Translations under genes and position numbers: made by a program
The notes under the pieces: model-generated
Told to the model about the DNA's origin: nothing
Databases searched by the model: none
What the model saw: the letters and a program-made list of their open reading frames with translations, nothing else
Part shown: positions 15,366 through 24,368 of the stretch, one piece after another
How positions within the stretch are numbered: the stretch's first letter is position 1
Layout of the letters: each line of letters begins with the position of its first letter
NCBI RefSeq assembly: GCF_003628555.1
Contig: NZ_CP021731.1
Span: 2,542,001 to 2,606,000, forward strand
Direction: 5' to 3'
Source: Azoarcus sp. DN11
GTDB lineage: Bacteria > Pseudomonadota > Gammaproteobacteria > Burkholderiales > Rhodocyclaceae
Length of the DNA: 64,000 nt

Positions 15366-16244
15366 TCAGTTCCCGGTATTCGGGGCGAGCTTGTCCTGCG
15401 TGCGCAGCTCGAAGTCGCTGGCATCGTGCCGTTCGTGGAGTTGCTCGGCCGGTTCGCCCCAGGTGCGGTTCACCTTGCGGCCGCGTTGCACCGCCGGTCT
15501 TCGTGCGATCTCGTGTGCCCACCGCAGGACGTGCGTGTAGCTGGGGGCGTCGAGGAACTCGGCTGCGTCGTAGGCCTGGTTCAGCACCAGCCCGCCGTAC
15601 CACGGCCAGATGGCGATATCGGCGATGGTGTACTCGTCGCCGGCGATATAGGGGCGCTCGGCAAGCAGGCGATTCAGCACGTCCAGCTGCCGCTTGACCT
15701 CCATCGCGTAGCGGTTGATCGGGTATTCATACTTTTCCGGGGCGTAAGCGTAGAAATGGCCGAAGCCGCCGCCGACAAACGGGGCGCTGCCCATCTGCCA
15801 GAAGACCCACGACAGGCATTCGGTGCGCGCGGCGGGCTCGCGCGGCAGGAAGGCCCCGAACTTTTCCGCGAGGTACAGCAGGATTGAGCCGGACTCGAAC
15901 ACGCGGAGCGGCGGCGTGACGCTGCGGTCGAGCAGGGCGGGGATCTTGGAGTTGAGGTTGATCGCGACGAAGCCGCTGCCGAACTGTTCGCCATCGTTGA
16001 TGCGGATCGGGTAGGCGTCGTATTCCGCTCCGGCGAAGCCGCGCGCGAGCAGCTCCTCGAGCATGATCGTGACCTTCACGCCGTTCGGGGTCGCCAGCGA
16101 ATAGAGCTGCAAGGGGTGCTTGCCGACCGGAAGCTCCTTGTCGTGCGTGGCGCCGGCGACGGGACGGTTGATGTTGGCGAACTTGCCGCCGCTGGGGGCT
16201 TCCCATTTCCAGACCTTGGGCGGTGTATATGTGGTGTCGCTCAT
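15366..16244 (-). CDS. yghU: YghU-type glutathione S-transferase family protein
   Basis: A 292-residue cytoplasmic protein of the glutathione transferase fold with the extended N-terminus of the YghU/YfcG group (TYTPPKVWKWEAPSGGKFANINRP). The thioredoxin-like domain has KVTIMLEELL and the ES motif FESGSILLYLAE; the helical domain has TIADIAIWPWYGG. YghU proteins bind two glutathiones and reduce disulfides or organic peroxides. The start was chosen for GGAG 6 bases upstream. It is transcribed towards the ars operon but ends 70 bases before arsR, which has its own promoter. Confidence 0.85.
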   Translation of the reverse strand: MSDTTYTPPKVWKWEAPSGGKFANINRPVAGATHDKELPVGKHPLQLYSLATPNGVKVTIMLEELLARGFAGAEYDAYPIRINDGEQFGSGFVAINLNSKIPALLDRSVTPPLRVFESGSILLYLAEKFGAFLPREPAARTECLSWVFWQMGSAPFVGGGFGHFYAYAPEKYEYPINRYAMEVKRQLDVLNRLLAERPYIAGDEYTIADIAIWPWYGGLVLNQAYDAAEFLDAPSYTHVLRWAHEIARRPAVQRGRKVNRTWGEPAEQLHERHDASDFELRTQDKLAPNTGN

Positions 16245-16429
16245 GACTGCTCCGTTGTGCTTGTCGGGGGCGGGCTCGGCATCCGCCACGGGAAGCATAG
16301 CAAAGGAGGGATCGATGGGTCGCCGCATTGCGGAGGGCGCCTGTCGATCGGGCGGGGCTATCTGCCGAGCCGGGGTCCGATCGATTAGCATTGCCTTCCA
16401 TCGGAACCGGATCGCGAGGGTGAATGTTC

Positions 16430-17443
16430 ATGAGAGTCTTCCAGGTCGAAACAGCGTGGTCGGACGAGAACCTGCGGATTGGCGAACGCCCGGAACCGAC
16501 CGCCGGGCCGGGCGAGGTCAGGCTGAAGATGACCGCGTCCGCACTCAACTACCGTGATCTGCTGGTGCCGCGGCGCGGCTACGGGTCGCGGATGAAGGCA
16601 CTGCCGCTCATCATGCTGTGCGATGGAGTGGGGCGGATCGATCAGGTCGGCGAGGGCGTCGATTCGTATCGGATCGGCGATCGCGTCTGTCCGCTGTTCT
16701 TTTCGACCTGGCCCGCGGGCGAACCGAGCGCCGAGCATCTGGCGCACAGCCTGGGGTGCGAGATCGACGGCACGATGGCCGAGTACATGGTCGTTCCTGC
16801 GTCCAAGGTTGCGGCGGTTCCCGCCCACCTGGACGACGTCGAGGCCGCCACCTTGCCAACGGCCGCGGTCACCGCATGGCGGGCGCTCGTCACGGAAGGG
16901 CGGGTGAAGGCGGGTGACACGGTGCTCGTGCAGGGCACGGGCGGCGTATCGCTGTTTGCCCTGCAGTTCGCGAAGATGCTCGGCGCGAAGGTGATCTGCA
17001 CCTCGTCCAGCGACGAGAAGCTCACGCGTGTGCGGGCGATGGGGGCGGACGAGACCATCAACTATCGGACCACGCCGGAATGGGGCCGCGTCGCCCGCGA
17101 CATGGCAGGCGGAAGCGGCGTCGACCACGTCGTGGAAGTCGGCGGACAGGGCACGCTGCCGCAATCGCTGCGCGCGGTGCGACCCGGCGGCACGATCAGC
17201 ATGATCGGCGTGCTGGCGGGGTCGGTGATGGACGCGCCCTTGGGGATGATCGTCACACGTCACGTGCGCCTGCAGGGCATCACCGTGGGCAGCGGCGAGG
17301 ATTTCAGGGCGATGGCGCGTGCGATCGCACACCACGGCATGCGGCCCGTCGTGGATCGCGTGTTCGCGTTCGATCAGTTGCGCGAAGCGATGCAGTACCT
17401 CGCCAGCGGCCGCCATTTCGGGAAGGTTTGCATCCGCCACTGA
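16430..17443 (+). CDS. Zinc-less medium-chain alcohol dehydrogenase/quinone oxidoreductase-like protein
   Basis: The 337-residue protein has the GroES-like N-terminal domain (SALNYRDLLVPRRGYG), a Rossmann domain with VQGTGGVSLFALQFAK, and the C-terminal QYLASGRHFGKV typical of the MDR superfamily. The usual catalytic Cys/His zinc ligands are not obvious, so it probably belongs to the NADPH quinone or enoyl reductase-like branch. The substrate is unknown. The ATG at 16430 is preferred over 16424 because GAGGG lies 9 bases before it. It is a single gene with free flanks on both sides. Confidence 0.8.
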   Translation: MRVFQVETAWSDENLRIGERPEPTAGPGEVRLKMTASALNYRDLLVPRRGYGSRMKALPLIMLCDGVGRIDQVGEGVDSYRIGDRVCPLFFSTWPAGEPSAEHLAHSLGCEIDGTMAEYMVVPASKVAAVPAHLDDVEAATLPTAAVTAWRALVTEGRVKAGDTVLVQGTGGVSLFALQFAKMLGAKVICTSSSDEKLTRVRAMGADETINYRTTPEWGRVARDMAGGSGVDHVVEVGGQGTLPQSLRAVRPGGTISMIGVLAGSVMDAPLGMIVTRHVRLQGITVGSGEDFRAMARAIAHHGMRPVVDRVFAFDQLREAMQYLASGRHFGKVCIRH

Positions 17444-17582
17444 GGAGCGCAATCCGGGCGCCTTCGGGGGTAGCGACCGGCGCCCGGCAATTCTATTTTT
17501 CCCCGAATTTGATTTCTGTCACCGCAACTGCCCCCCGGAACCGTTATACAGGCAGGGAGGTCTTTCGCGGGGTGAGAGAATC

Positions 17583-17852
17583 ATGAAAAGCCACGTTGCC
17601 GAGCAGGTGCTTCCTGCCAATCCGCGCTTTCATCTGCGCCGTCACGACGGGTTGTTCCTGCCGATTTCCTTCTTTCTCGTGACCGAGCGGATGCGGGCGG
17701 ATATCGAGCAGGAGCGCGAGCTGATCATCGAGACGCTTCCGCCGGCGCAGCGTGCGAAGCAGGAGATGCTTTTCAAACGTTATGATCCGCGCAAGAGCGT
17801 GCGCGTCTTCGAGGACATCCTGCGGCTGTTCGGCATTCCGCGACGCTCCTGA
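17583..17852 (+). CDS. Small conserved-looking hypothetical protein
   Basis: The 89-residue protein is charged, with 13 Arg residues and several acidic ones, and mostly helical in appearance (ERMRADIEQERELIIETLPPAQRAK). It has no signal peptide, membrane helix or metal motif. A purine-rich GGGGTGAGAGA lies upstream of the ATG, supporting translation. It stands between the dehydrogenase gene and a convergent HDOD gene. No function can be proposed. Confidence 0.6.
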   Translation: MKSHVAEQVLPANPRFHLRRHDGLFLPISFFLVTERMRADIEQERELIIETLPPAQRAKQEMLFKRYDPRKSVRVFEDILRLFGIPRRS

Positions 17853-17873
17853 ATTCGGGGACGCACCACGGAT

Positions 17874-18746
17874 TCAACCGTCGAGGGCTGCGTGCAGCTC
17901 CTGTGCCATCGACTCCACCTCGTCCGTCAGGGCCAGATAGGCTTCGCCGAGTTTTGCGCGTTCCTGCGCAGCGCTGTCGTAGTCCTTGTTCATCCACTCG
18001 AAATGGCCGCCTGCCATCACGTTGCCGATGTAGATGATGTCGGCGAGGTTGCGCGGGTACTCCGGCACGGGGCGCGGGTGGTCGTGGTCGCGCGTGGCGA
18101 CGGCGATGTCCTCGGGGATGCCGAGCGAGAAGAGCAGGGATTCGCCGATGCTCTCGTGCCATTGGTAGACGAGGTGGCGCACGGTGTCCGGCCGTTCGCG
18201 CAGTTCCTCGTACTGCGCGGCGCGGTACAGCATGTAGCTTGCGCCGAGATCATGGACGAGGCCGGCGAACATTGCCTGGTCGGGCGTGACGCGGCCGAAT
18301 TTCTGCGCGAGGACGGTGCAGGCGGCCGCGCTCGTGACCGAATGCTTCCACAGGCGCGTCGAAATGCCGTCGAAATCGGTGAGGCCCTTGCCGAGCAGGA
18401 GCTGCTTCATCGCGAGCGAGAGCGCGAGGGCGCGGACCGACTTGGTGCCGATGCGCATGACCGCGCCCTGCAGATCCTTGACGGGCGGACCGTTGCGGCG
18501 GTTGAGGACGGAATTGGCGACGCTCAGCAGCCGGCTGCTGATCAGCGGGTCGAGGCTCACGGCGGCGCTGATCTTCTCGATCGGGACCTCCGGGTCATCG
18601 AGCAGTTCGCGCAGGCGGATGGTGAGATCGAAGCAGGTCGGGAAAACGAGTTTGTGCGACAGTTCGCCTGCGATGTCTTCCAGCATGTGGAAACGCTGGG
18701 CCTTCAGGGCGTCGCCGGTCTTGTCGTCTTCGCGTGAGTTGGGCAT
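17874..18746 (-). CDS. HDOD-domain signalling protein
   Basis: The 290-residue protein contains an HDOD domain: PVPIEKISAAV-like phrase (EVPIEKISAAVSLDP), SRLLSVANSV, VMRIGTKSVRALAL and GLVHDLGASYMLYR, where HD-superfamily metal residues are partly kept (His-Asp). HDOD proteins act as non-enzymatic or degenerate HD modules in stress, motility and cyclic-di-GMP signalling. The start at 18746 gives MPNSREDDKTG; longer starts would add an unlikely extension. It forms no operon with its neighbours. Confidence 0.85.
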   Translation of the reverse strand: MPNSREDDKTGDALKAQRFHMLEDIAGELSHKLVFPTCFDLTIRLRELLDDPEVPIEKISAAVSLDPLISSRLLSVANSVLNRRNGPPVKDLQGAVMRIGTKSVRALALSLAMKQLLLGKGLTDFDGISTRLWKHSVTSAAACTVLAQKFGRVTPDQAMFAGLVHDLGASYMLYRAAQYEELRERPDTVRHLVYQWHESIGESLLFSLGIPEDIAVATRDHDHPRPVPEYPRNLADIIYIGNVMAGGHFEWMNKDYDSAAQERAKLGEAYLALTDEVESMAQELHAALDG

Positions 18747-18863
18747 TGCGATGTAACTGCGCTGGGTTATTCGTCGGGATTGCGCCGATGCCGGTCCCGC
18801 GAGTCCATCTGCACGGGGCACCTTCGGAGCATGGCGGATTATGGAGTGCGTGTCAGCCGCAAT

Positions 18864-19832
18864 TCAGCGCTGCTCGTCCGGCCGGGGCGAAAGGATGTGC
18901 TCGATGAAGTCCCGCAAGGGCATGCGGAAGCCGGCCGCGTTGGGGTGACCGCCTCCGCCGTAGTGTTCGGCAAGGCGCGCGACGTTGACGACGTTGCAGC
19001 CGCGCAGCGAAACCTTGACCACGCCATCGCCGGACAACTGCCACACGAGGCCGAACGTCTGCGCGCGTTCCGCGAGGCGTCCGCCGAGTTCGGAGGCGAA
19101 GGCCGCGCTGGCATTGATCGCCAAGCCGCGAACCAGCGTATCGGACGCGGAGGCCGCTTCGCCCGGCGCGGCGGTCGCTTGCAGGGTGACCGGCATCACC
19201 AGCGCACTCGACGCGAGCCGCTCGACTTCGATGGCGAGGAAGCGGTCCACGGCTTCGCCCTCGTCGAGCAGCGCGCGGTGTGCGGGGGAGGCGGGATCCT
19301 CGCTGGCGCGCACGATCGCATCCCACGCCGCGAAGGCGAAGTCGCGCATGCGCAGGGCGCGGCAGAACGGGCGCGTGCCGGCAAGGCGAAAGCGCCACAT
19401 GTCCTGGTCCTCGATGTGCGCGAGCGCGGCCGGGACCGGGCTTTCGGGGTGGAAATGTTCCCAGGCGAGCCGGGCGCCGGAGTGTTCCAGATCGAAGATC
19501 ACCGTGAGCCTGCGGGCGGGATCGTCGTAGCGGGCGCGACTGGCCCCGTCGTCTGCGCGCAGCAGCTCGGCCCAGGCCGCGCGGGCGCTGGCGTGGTGGT
19601 CGATCAGGCAGACCGAGCGGGCGTGCGCAGCCATCTGTTCGAGTTCTGCGCGCGGAAACGAGAAATCGAGGATGAACACGTCGCGGTCGGCGACGTCGTC
19701 TACCGTCCAGCGGTTTCCGTAATGCACGGGCAGGTAGCGCGCGGCGTCGCCGTGACGGCGCCACGCGGCATAGGCGGCGCCGAAGCCGTCGAGGCAGTCG
19801 GCGTGATAGAAGATGATGGCGTGTGTCGTCAT
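18864..19832 (-). CDS. DHH-family phosphoesterase
   Basis: The 322-residue protein has the DHH motifs in order: FYHADCLDGFGAA near the N-terminus, DVFILDFSF, and CLIDHHAS for the DHH triad, then the C-terminal DHHA1-like GGGGHPNAAGFRMP. The family hydrolyses phosphodiesters such as oligoribonucleotides or cyclic dinucleotides, or polyphosphate. The short form here, with CLDGFGAAYAAW, resembles stand-alone exopolyphosphatase-like or nanoRNase-like members. The start at 19832 follows GGA at a usual distance; 19847 is an alternative. Confidence 0.8.
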   Translation of the reverse strand: MTTHAIIFYHADCLDGFGAAYAAWRRHGDAARYLPVHYGNRWTVDDVADRDVFILDFSFPRAELEQMAAHARSVCLIDHHASARAAWAELLRADDGASRARYDDPARRLTVIFDLEHSGARLAWEHFHPESPVPAALAHIEDQDMWRFRLAGTRPFCRALRMRDFAFAAWDAIVRASEDPASPAHRALLDEGEAVDRFLAIEVERLASSALVMPVTLQATAAPGEAASASDTLVRGLAINASAAFASELGGRLAERAQTFGLVWQLSGDGVVKVSLRGCNVVNVARLAEHYGGGGHPNAAGFRMPLRDFIEHILSPRPDEQR

Positions 19833-19880
19833 GATTCGTCCGATCATGCCACAGCGCGTGCGGGGCGCGCCGTCCGGGTG

Positions 19881-21041
19881 TCAGGCGAGGCCGGTTTCCG
19901 GCTTGCGGAAGGGCAAATGGCTGCGCGCATCGTCCTGCCAGGCGGCGACGCCGGCCTTCTGGCGTTCGAGGTGCGGGGCGATCAGGCGCCGCATGTCCGG
20001 ATCCGGAATCCAGTGCGCCGAACACACGACCTGCGGCGTGAAGCCGCGCGAGATCTTGTGTTCGCCACCGGCGCCGGGCTCGAAACGGGTCAGGCCGTGG
20101 CGCAGGCAGTAGTCGATGCCCTGATAGAAGCACAACTCGAAATGCAGGCTGTCGATGTGCCGGCTTGCCCCCCAGTAGCGGCCGTACAGCGTGTCGTCGC
20201 TGCGAAAGCACAACGACACCGCGACCGGCACATTGCCGTCACTGGCCGTGAAGACCATCATGCGATCGCCGAGGGTTGCGGCGAGGGCGGCGAAGCATTC
20301 GATGCTGAAGGCGGCATGGTTGCCAAAGCGGTCGAAGGTCGACTTGTACAGCGCATGCAGCGCCGGCCACTCGTGCGCGCCGATCTCGCCGCCGTGGCGC
20401 ACGGCAATGCGCAGCCCAGATTCCGCCGCACGCCGCCGCTCGGCGCGTACCTTGCGGCGCTTCTCGGCCGAGAAGGATTGCAGGTAGCCGGCGAAGTCGC
20501 CGAAACCCGCGTCGGACCAGTGGTACTGCACGTCGTGGCTCACGAGCAGCCCCGCGGCGTGCAGCTCCTCGATGTCCGCGGGCGAGGCGAGGGCGACATG
20601 CCAAGTGGAAAAACCGTTCTCCTCGACGATGCCCTTCGCGACTCCGATCAGCGCGTTGCACACCGCCGTGGCGTCTGCGGCACCACGCGCGACCAGCAGT
20701 CGCGCCCCGGCGACCGGCGTGTAGGGCAGGCCGGAGATCAGGCGCGGGTAGTAGCGGCGGCCGAAGCGTTCCCACACCGCTTTCCAGCTCCAGTCGTAGA
20801 TGAAATCCCCGTGCGAGTGACTCTTCAGGTAGAGCGGCAGCAGGCCGACGATCGCGTCGTCTTCGCTCGCGACAAGGTGCAGCGGCTGCCAGCCGGCCTC
20901 GGGTACGGCGACCCCCTGTTCCTCGACGATGCGCAGGAAATCGCCGTTCAGGAAGGGGTGGCCCGGTTCGGCGAATGCGCTCCAGGCTTCATGCGGGATG
21001 TCGGCGGCGCGTTCCGCGATGCGGATCTTCAGGTTGCTCAT
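19881..21041 (-). CDS. FemAB/GNAT-like N-acyltransferase of the DUF482 family
   Basis: The 386-residue protein has the family's features: HPFLNGDFLRIVEE near the N-terminus, LPLYLKSHSHGDFIYDWSWK, KRRKVRAERRRA, and near the C-terminus FEPGAGGEHKISRGF, which is the most conserved block of this GNAT-related group. Members are predicted peptidogalycan-type acyltransferases, without a well-established substrate. An in-frame ATG at 21056 would add five residues; neither start has a clear ribosome binding site. The DHH gene follows on the same strand after 48 bases. Confidence 0.8.
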   Translation of the reverse strand: MSNLKIRIAERAADIPHEAWSAFAEPGHPFLNGDFLRIVEEQGVAVPEAGWQPLHLVASEDDAIVGLLPLYLKSHSHGDFIYDWSWKAVWERFGRRYYPRLISGLPYTPVAGARLLVARGAADATAVCNALIGVAKGIVEENGFSTWHVALASPADIEELHAAGLLVSHDVQYHWSDAGFGDFAGYLQSFSAEKRRKVRAERRRAAESGLRIAVRHGGEIGAHEWPALHALYKSTFDRFGNHAAFSIECFAALAATLGDRMMVFTASDGNVPVAVSLCFRSDDTLYGRYWGASRHIDSLHFELCFYQGIDYCLRHGLTRFEPGAGGEHKISRGFTPQVVCSAHWIPDPDMRRLIAPHLERQKAGVAAWQDDARSHLPFRKPETGLA

Positions 21042-21157
21042 GCGTCGGGTTGCCATTGCTGAGTTGGGGGCGCGGGCAGTTGGACAATGGCACGGACAAT
21101 CGTTCAGTGGCGTGAACCGAGCTCACCGTGGGTGACCCCATGCCGTATGATGGAACG

Positions 21158-21862
21158 ATGCAAATCCATCGAATCAGCCTGAACCGCCTCGTGCAGGTGT
21201 CGCACGACTTCGACGCCGTCGTCGCGATCGACGTGCTGCGTTCCTTTTCCACCGCAGCCTACGCGTTCGCGGCGGGCGCGTCGGAAATCCACCCGGTCGG
21301 GACCGCAGGCGAAGCCGATCGCCTGCTCGATCTCCTGCCCGACGCGCTGACGGTGGGGGCCTTGCCCGGGGGGCGTCCGATGCCCGGCTTCGACCTGGGG
21401 AACTCGCCCTCGCGCGTGCAGGATCTGAAGCTCGCCGGGCGGCCGGTGATCCTGTCGACCGCGGCGGGTGTGCAGGCGCTCCTGCGCTTTCGCACGGCGC
21501 CGCGCCTTTTCGCCGCGAGCCTCGTGTGCGCCGGCGCAACGCTGCGCGCGTTGCGGGCGGCCCCGCTGGAGCGGGTCGCACTGATCACCACCGGGGAATG
21601 GATCGACCGCGACGGCGACGAGGACATCGCCTGTGCAGATTACCTCGCCGCCGGTCTGCAGGGCGAGCCGATCGACCGGGAAGCGCTGGCCCTGCGCGTG
21701 CGCAATTCCGATTTCGGCCGGCGCTTTGTCGCGGGCACCGACCCGGCGCTGCCACTCGCCGACCTGAATCTGTGCATGCAGGTCGACCGCTTCGATTTCG
21801 CGATGCCGGTGACCCGGGGGCGCTACGGGCTGGAGATTCGTCCGCTACTGCCGCAGACTTGA
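21158..21862 (+). CDS. ComB-family 2-phosphosulfolactate phosphatase-like protein
   Basis: The 234-residue protein matches the ComB family: AIDVLRSFSTAAYAFAAGA near residue 23, a GGRPMPGFDLGNSP block, and STAAGVQAL. In archaea ComB removes phosphate from 2-phosphosulfolactate in coenzyme M synthesis. Bacteria outside that pathway also carry members, where the role is unclear. No comA or comC partner lies near, so the physiological substrate here is open. The start MQIHRIS at 21158 has GGAA close upstream. Confidence 0.8.
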   Translation: MQIHRISLNRLVQVSHDFDAVVAIDVLRSFSTAAYAFAAGASEIHPVGTAGEADRLLDLLPDALTVGALPGGRPMPGFDLGNSPSRVQDLKLAGRPVILSTAAGVQALLRFRTAPRLFAASLVCAGATLRALRAAPLERVALITTGEWIDRDGDEDIACADYLAAGLQGEPIDREALALRVRNSDFGRRFVAGTDPALPLADLNLCMQVDRFDFAMPVTRGRYGLEIRPLLPQT

Positions 21863-21875
21863 TGCCAGTTGCGGG

Positions 21876-22079
21876 TCACTGTCCGCGCTTGCGCCGAACT
21901 GTCACGCTCTCGCCCGCAATTCCCCAGTTGTCGGTATCGACCTCGTCGATGACGACGACGGTGGTCTGCGGATTCTTGCCGAGAACATCCTGCAGCAGCC
22001 GCGTGACGCCGCGGATCAGTTCGGCCTTCTGGTCCGGGGTGGCACCTTCGCGCGTAATCTTGATGTTCACGTAGGGCAT
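21876..22079 (-). CDS. 4-oxalocrotonate tautomerase family protein
   Basis: A 67-residue protein beginning MPYVNIKITREGAT; after Met removal Pro1 would be the catalytic base of the tautomerase superfamily. The middle has LIRGVTRLLQDVLGKNP and the beta-strand VVVIDEV. The size and start fit small XylH/DmpI-like tautomerases, which isomerise unsaturated oxo acids in aromatic catabolism. No meta-cleavage genes are nearby, so the actual substrate is not known. It converges with the ComB-like gene (13-base gap). Confidence 0.85.
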   Translation of the reverse strand: MPYVNIKITREGATPDQKAELIRGVTRLLQDVLGKNPQTTVVVIDEVDTDNWGIAGESVTVRRKRGQ

Positions 22080-22304
22080 GTTTCGTCTTCCGGTGTCGGT
22101 GGATCAATGTGAAAGCGCAGGCTACCGGCGGCAACGGATCACGTAAAGTGAATTATTCTGATGCAATGCATCTCGAAATCGAATGCTTGGAAAGGATTCG
22201 ACATTCGCGGCACGTCCTGCCTCCGGATACGGCCGCCGAACGGCACTTTCACTACCCGGCCCGGACGTGAGACTCTCCATCCTTTGATTCGCGGAACACC
22301 TTAA

Positions 22305-24347
22305 TTGGAAGACGATTTCTTCATCGACCCCGAGGACGTCGTGCCAGCCGGGGAGGACCCGGAGGGCGACGATTCGCTGCTCGACGTGGCCCGCGAGCTG
22401 CATCTGTGGCTTCAAAGCTTCAACGCACGCCTCGTGCACAACGAGGGGGCAGTGGCAATCGAGGTCGCCGGCGAAGTGGAGGCCGGCGGGCGGCGTTTCC
22501 CCTATCGCCTGGTGCCCGAGCGCTGCGTGCTGGCGCGCGTGCAGAAGTGGCGCAAGCTGCCCGAGGAGAAGCATCTCGCGCTGGTGCGCGAGCGGCTCCA
22601 CATGTCGTCGGTCGCCGACTTCGAGGCCGACGTGCGCGCCTTCGTCACCGGGGTGCTGCAGCGGGCGCAGGCCGAAGGGCTGGACGGTGCGCGCTTCCTG
22701 CGTGCGCTGGAAACCGGCAAGGAACTGGCAAGCCGGCGCTTCCGCATCGTCGAGGACCGGCTCGCGGAAGCGGCCGCGCGCCGCCGCGTGGAAACGCTGG
22801 CCGAGGCCGCGCGCGACACGGTCAAGCTGACGCGCTATCCGGAGTCCTTCGAGACGGCGTTCATGATGCGGCGCCGTTTCATTGCGATCCTGGGGCCGAC
22901 CAATTCGGGCAAGACGCACCAGGCGATGGAGGCGCTGGCGCAGGCGGCGAGCGGCGTGTATCTGGCGCCGCTGCGCCTGCTGGCACTGGAAAACTACGAG
23001 CGCCTCGCGGACCGCGGCGTCGCGGTAAGCCTCGTCACCGGCGAGGAGCGGCGCATCACCCCCGGCGCGACCCACGTTGCGAGCACCATCGAGATGCTCG
23101 ACACGTCGCGGCCGGTCGAGGTCGCGGTGATCGACGAGATCCAGATGCTGGAGGACCTCGAGCGCGGTTCGGCGTGGACGGCGGCGGTGTGCGGGGCCGC
23201 GGCGAAGACCGTGTTCCTGCTCGGCGCACTGTCCGCGCGTCCGGCAGTGGAAGCTCTCGCCGAGCGCCTCGGCTGCGAGCTGGAGGTGCGCACGCTCGAA
23301 CGCAAGTCGCCGCTGGAGATGGCGCCGCGTGCAGTGGGCAATATCGGGCAGTTGCGGCGCGGCGACGCGGTGATCGCGTTCTCGCGCCGCGACGTGCTGA
23401 ACTGGGCGACCAACATCGCCGAGGCGGGTTTTCGCGTCGCGACGATCTACGGCAACCTGTCGCCGGAGGTGCGACGCGCGCAGGCGCAGCGCTTTCGCGA
23501 CGGCGAGGCCGACATCGTCGTCGCGACCGACGCGATCGGCATGGGGCTGAACCTGCCGGTCGCGCGGGTGGTGTTCTCGACCGCGAAGAAGTTCGACGGC
23601 ATCTCGGAGGACATCCTGCCGCCCTGGCTCACACACCAGATCGCCGGGCGGGCAGGGCGCTTCGGCCTGCACGAGGCCGGCCTCGTCGCGGGCTTCGACG
23701 ACCACACGCACCGCATCGTCGCCCGGCTGATGCGCACGTCGGCCGATCCGCTGTCGAGCCGCGGCTTCTACGTGACGCCTTCGCTCCATCATCTCAAGAG
23801 CATCTCGGCCGCGACCGGCGAGCGCGCACTCGCGCGGCTGCTCGAACTCTTCTCGCGCAACATCGACCTCACCGACGACTTCTTCCTGCCCGGCGACCTC
23901 ACCGAGCAGATCGAGCGCGCGCGCTGGCTCGACACGCTGCCGCTGTCGCTCGAGTACCGCTTCACGTTGTCGCTCGTACCGGTATCGACGCGCGTCGAGT
24001 CGCTCAACCAGGCGTGGCAGGAATGGGCGCGCGCGCTGTCGAAAGAGCGCACCGCGCATCTTGCGATCGAGCCGATGGGCAGCGGGCGTTACGCGCTGCA
24101 GGCCGCCGAGGATGCGTGCAAGAAGTACTCGGCCTATGCGTGGCTGGGCTATCGCCTGCCGAAGCATTATCCCGACGCCGAAGTCGCCGTGGCGCTCGCG
24201 CGCAGCACCTCCGAAACGATCGACGAAATGCTTGCGCGCCAGCACGGGCGGCGGCGCGATTCGAAGGGCCGCGGCGGCGGGCGCGGCAAGCCGCGACGCA
24301 ATGAGGCCCCCCGGCGCCAGACGACCGGGCAGCGCAAGCCGCGGTGA
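22305..24347 (+). CDS. SUV3-like superfamily 2 RNA helicase
   Basis: The 680-residue protein starts at TTG, directly after an in-frame TAA. Residues 1-190 form an unrecognised acidic and helical N-terminal part. The helicase core follows, with Walker A GPTNSGKTHQ (about 197-206), a DEIQ motif II (VIDEIQMLEDL), SAT replaced by GAL, motif V/VI ATDAIGMGLNLPV and HQIAGRAGRFG. The phrase LAPLRLLALENYERL marks the Ski2-like/SUV3 subgroup known from mitochondrial RNA degradosomes. The basic, glycine-rich tail (RRRDSKGRGGGRGKPRR) probably binds RNA. A role in RNA turnover is inferred from the family. Confidence 0.85.
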   Translation: MEDDFFIDPEDVVPAGEDPEGDDSLLDVARELHLWLQSFNARLVHNEGAVAIEVAGEVEAGGRRFPYRLVPERCVLARVQKWRKLPEEKHLALVRERLHMSSVADFEADVRAFVTGVLQRAQAEGLDGARFLRALETGKELASRRFRIVEDRLAEAAARRRVETLAEAARDTVKLTRYPESFETAFMMRRRFIAILGPTNSGKTHQAMEALAQAASGVYLAPLRLLALENYERLADRGVAVSLVTGEERRITPGATHVASTIEMLDTSRPVEVAVIDEIQMLEDLERGSAWTAAVCGAAAKTVFLLGALSARPAVEALAERLGCELEVRTLERKSPLEMAPRAVGNIGQLRRGDAVIAFSRRDVLNWATNIAEAGFRVATIYGNLSPEVRRAQAQRFRDGEADIVVATDAIGMGLNLPVARVVFSTAKKFDGISEDILPPWLTHQIAGRAGRFGLHEAGLVAGFDDHTHRIVARLMRTSADPLSSRGFYVTPSLHHLKSISAATGERALARLLELFSRNIDLTDDFFLPGDLTEQIERARWLDTLPLSLEYRFTLSLVPVSTRVESLNQAWQEWARALSKERTAHLAIEPMGSGRYALQAAEDACKKYSAYAWLGYRLPKHYPDAEVAVALARSTSETIDEMLARQHGRRRDSKGRGGGRGKPRRNEAPRRQTTGQRKPR

Positions 24348-24368
24348 TCCGGCGCCGGGGTGCGTCGG

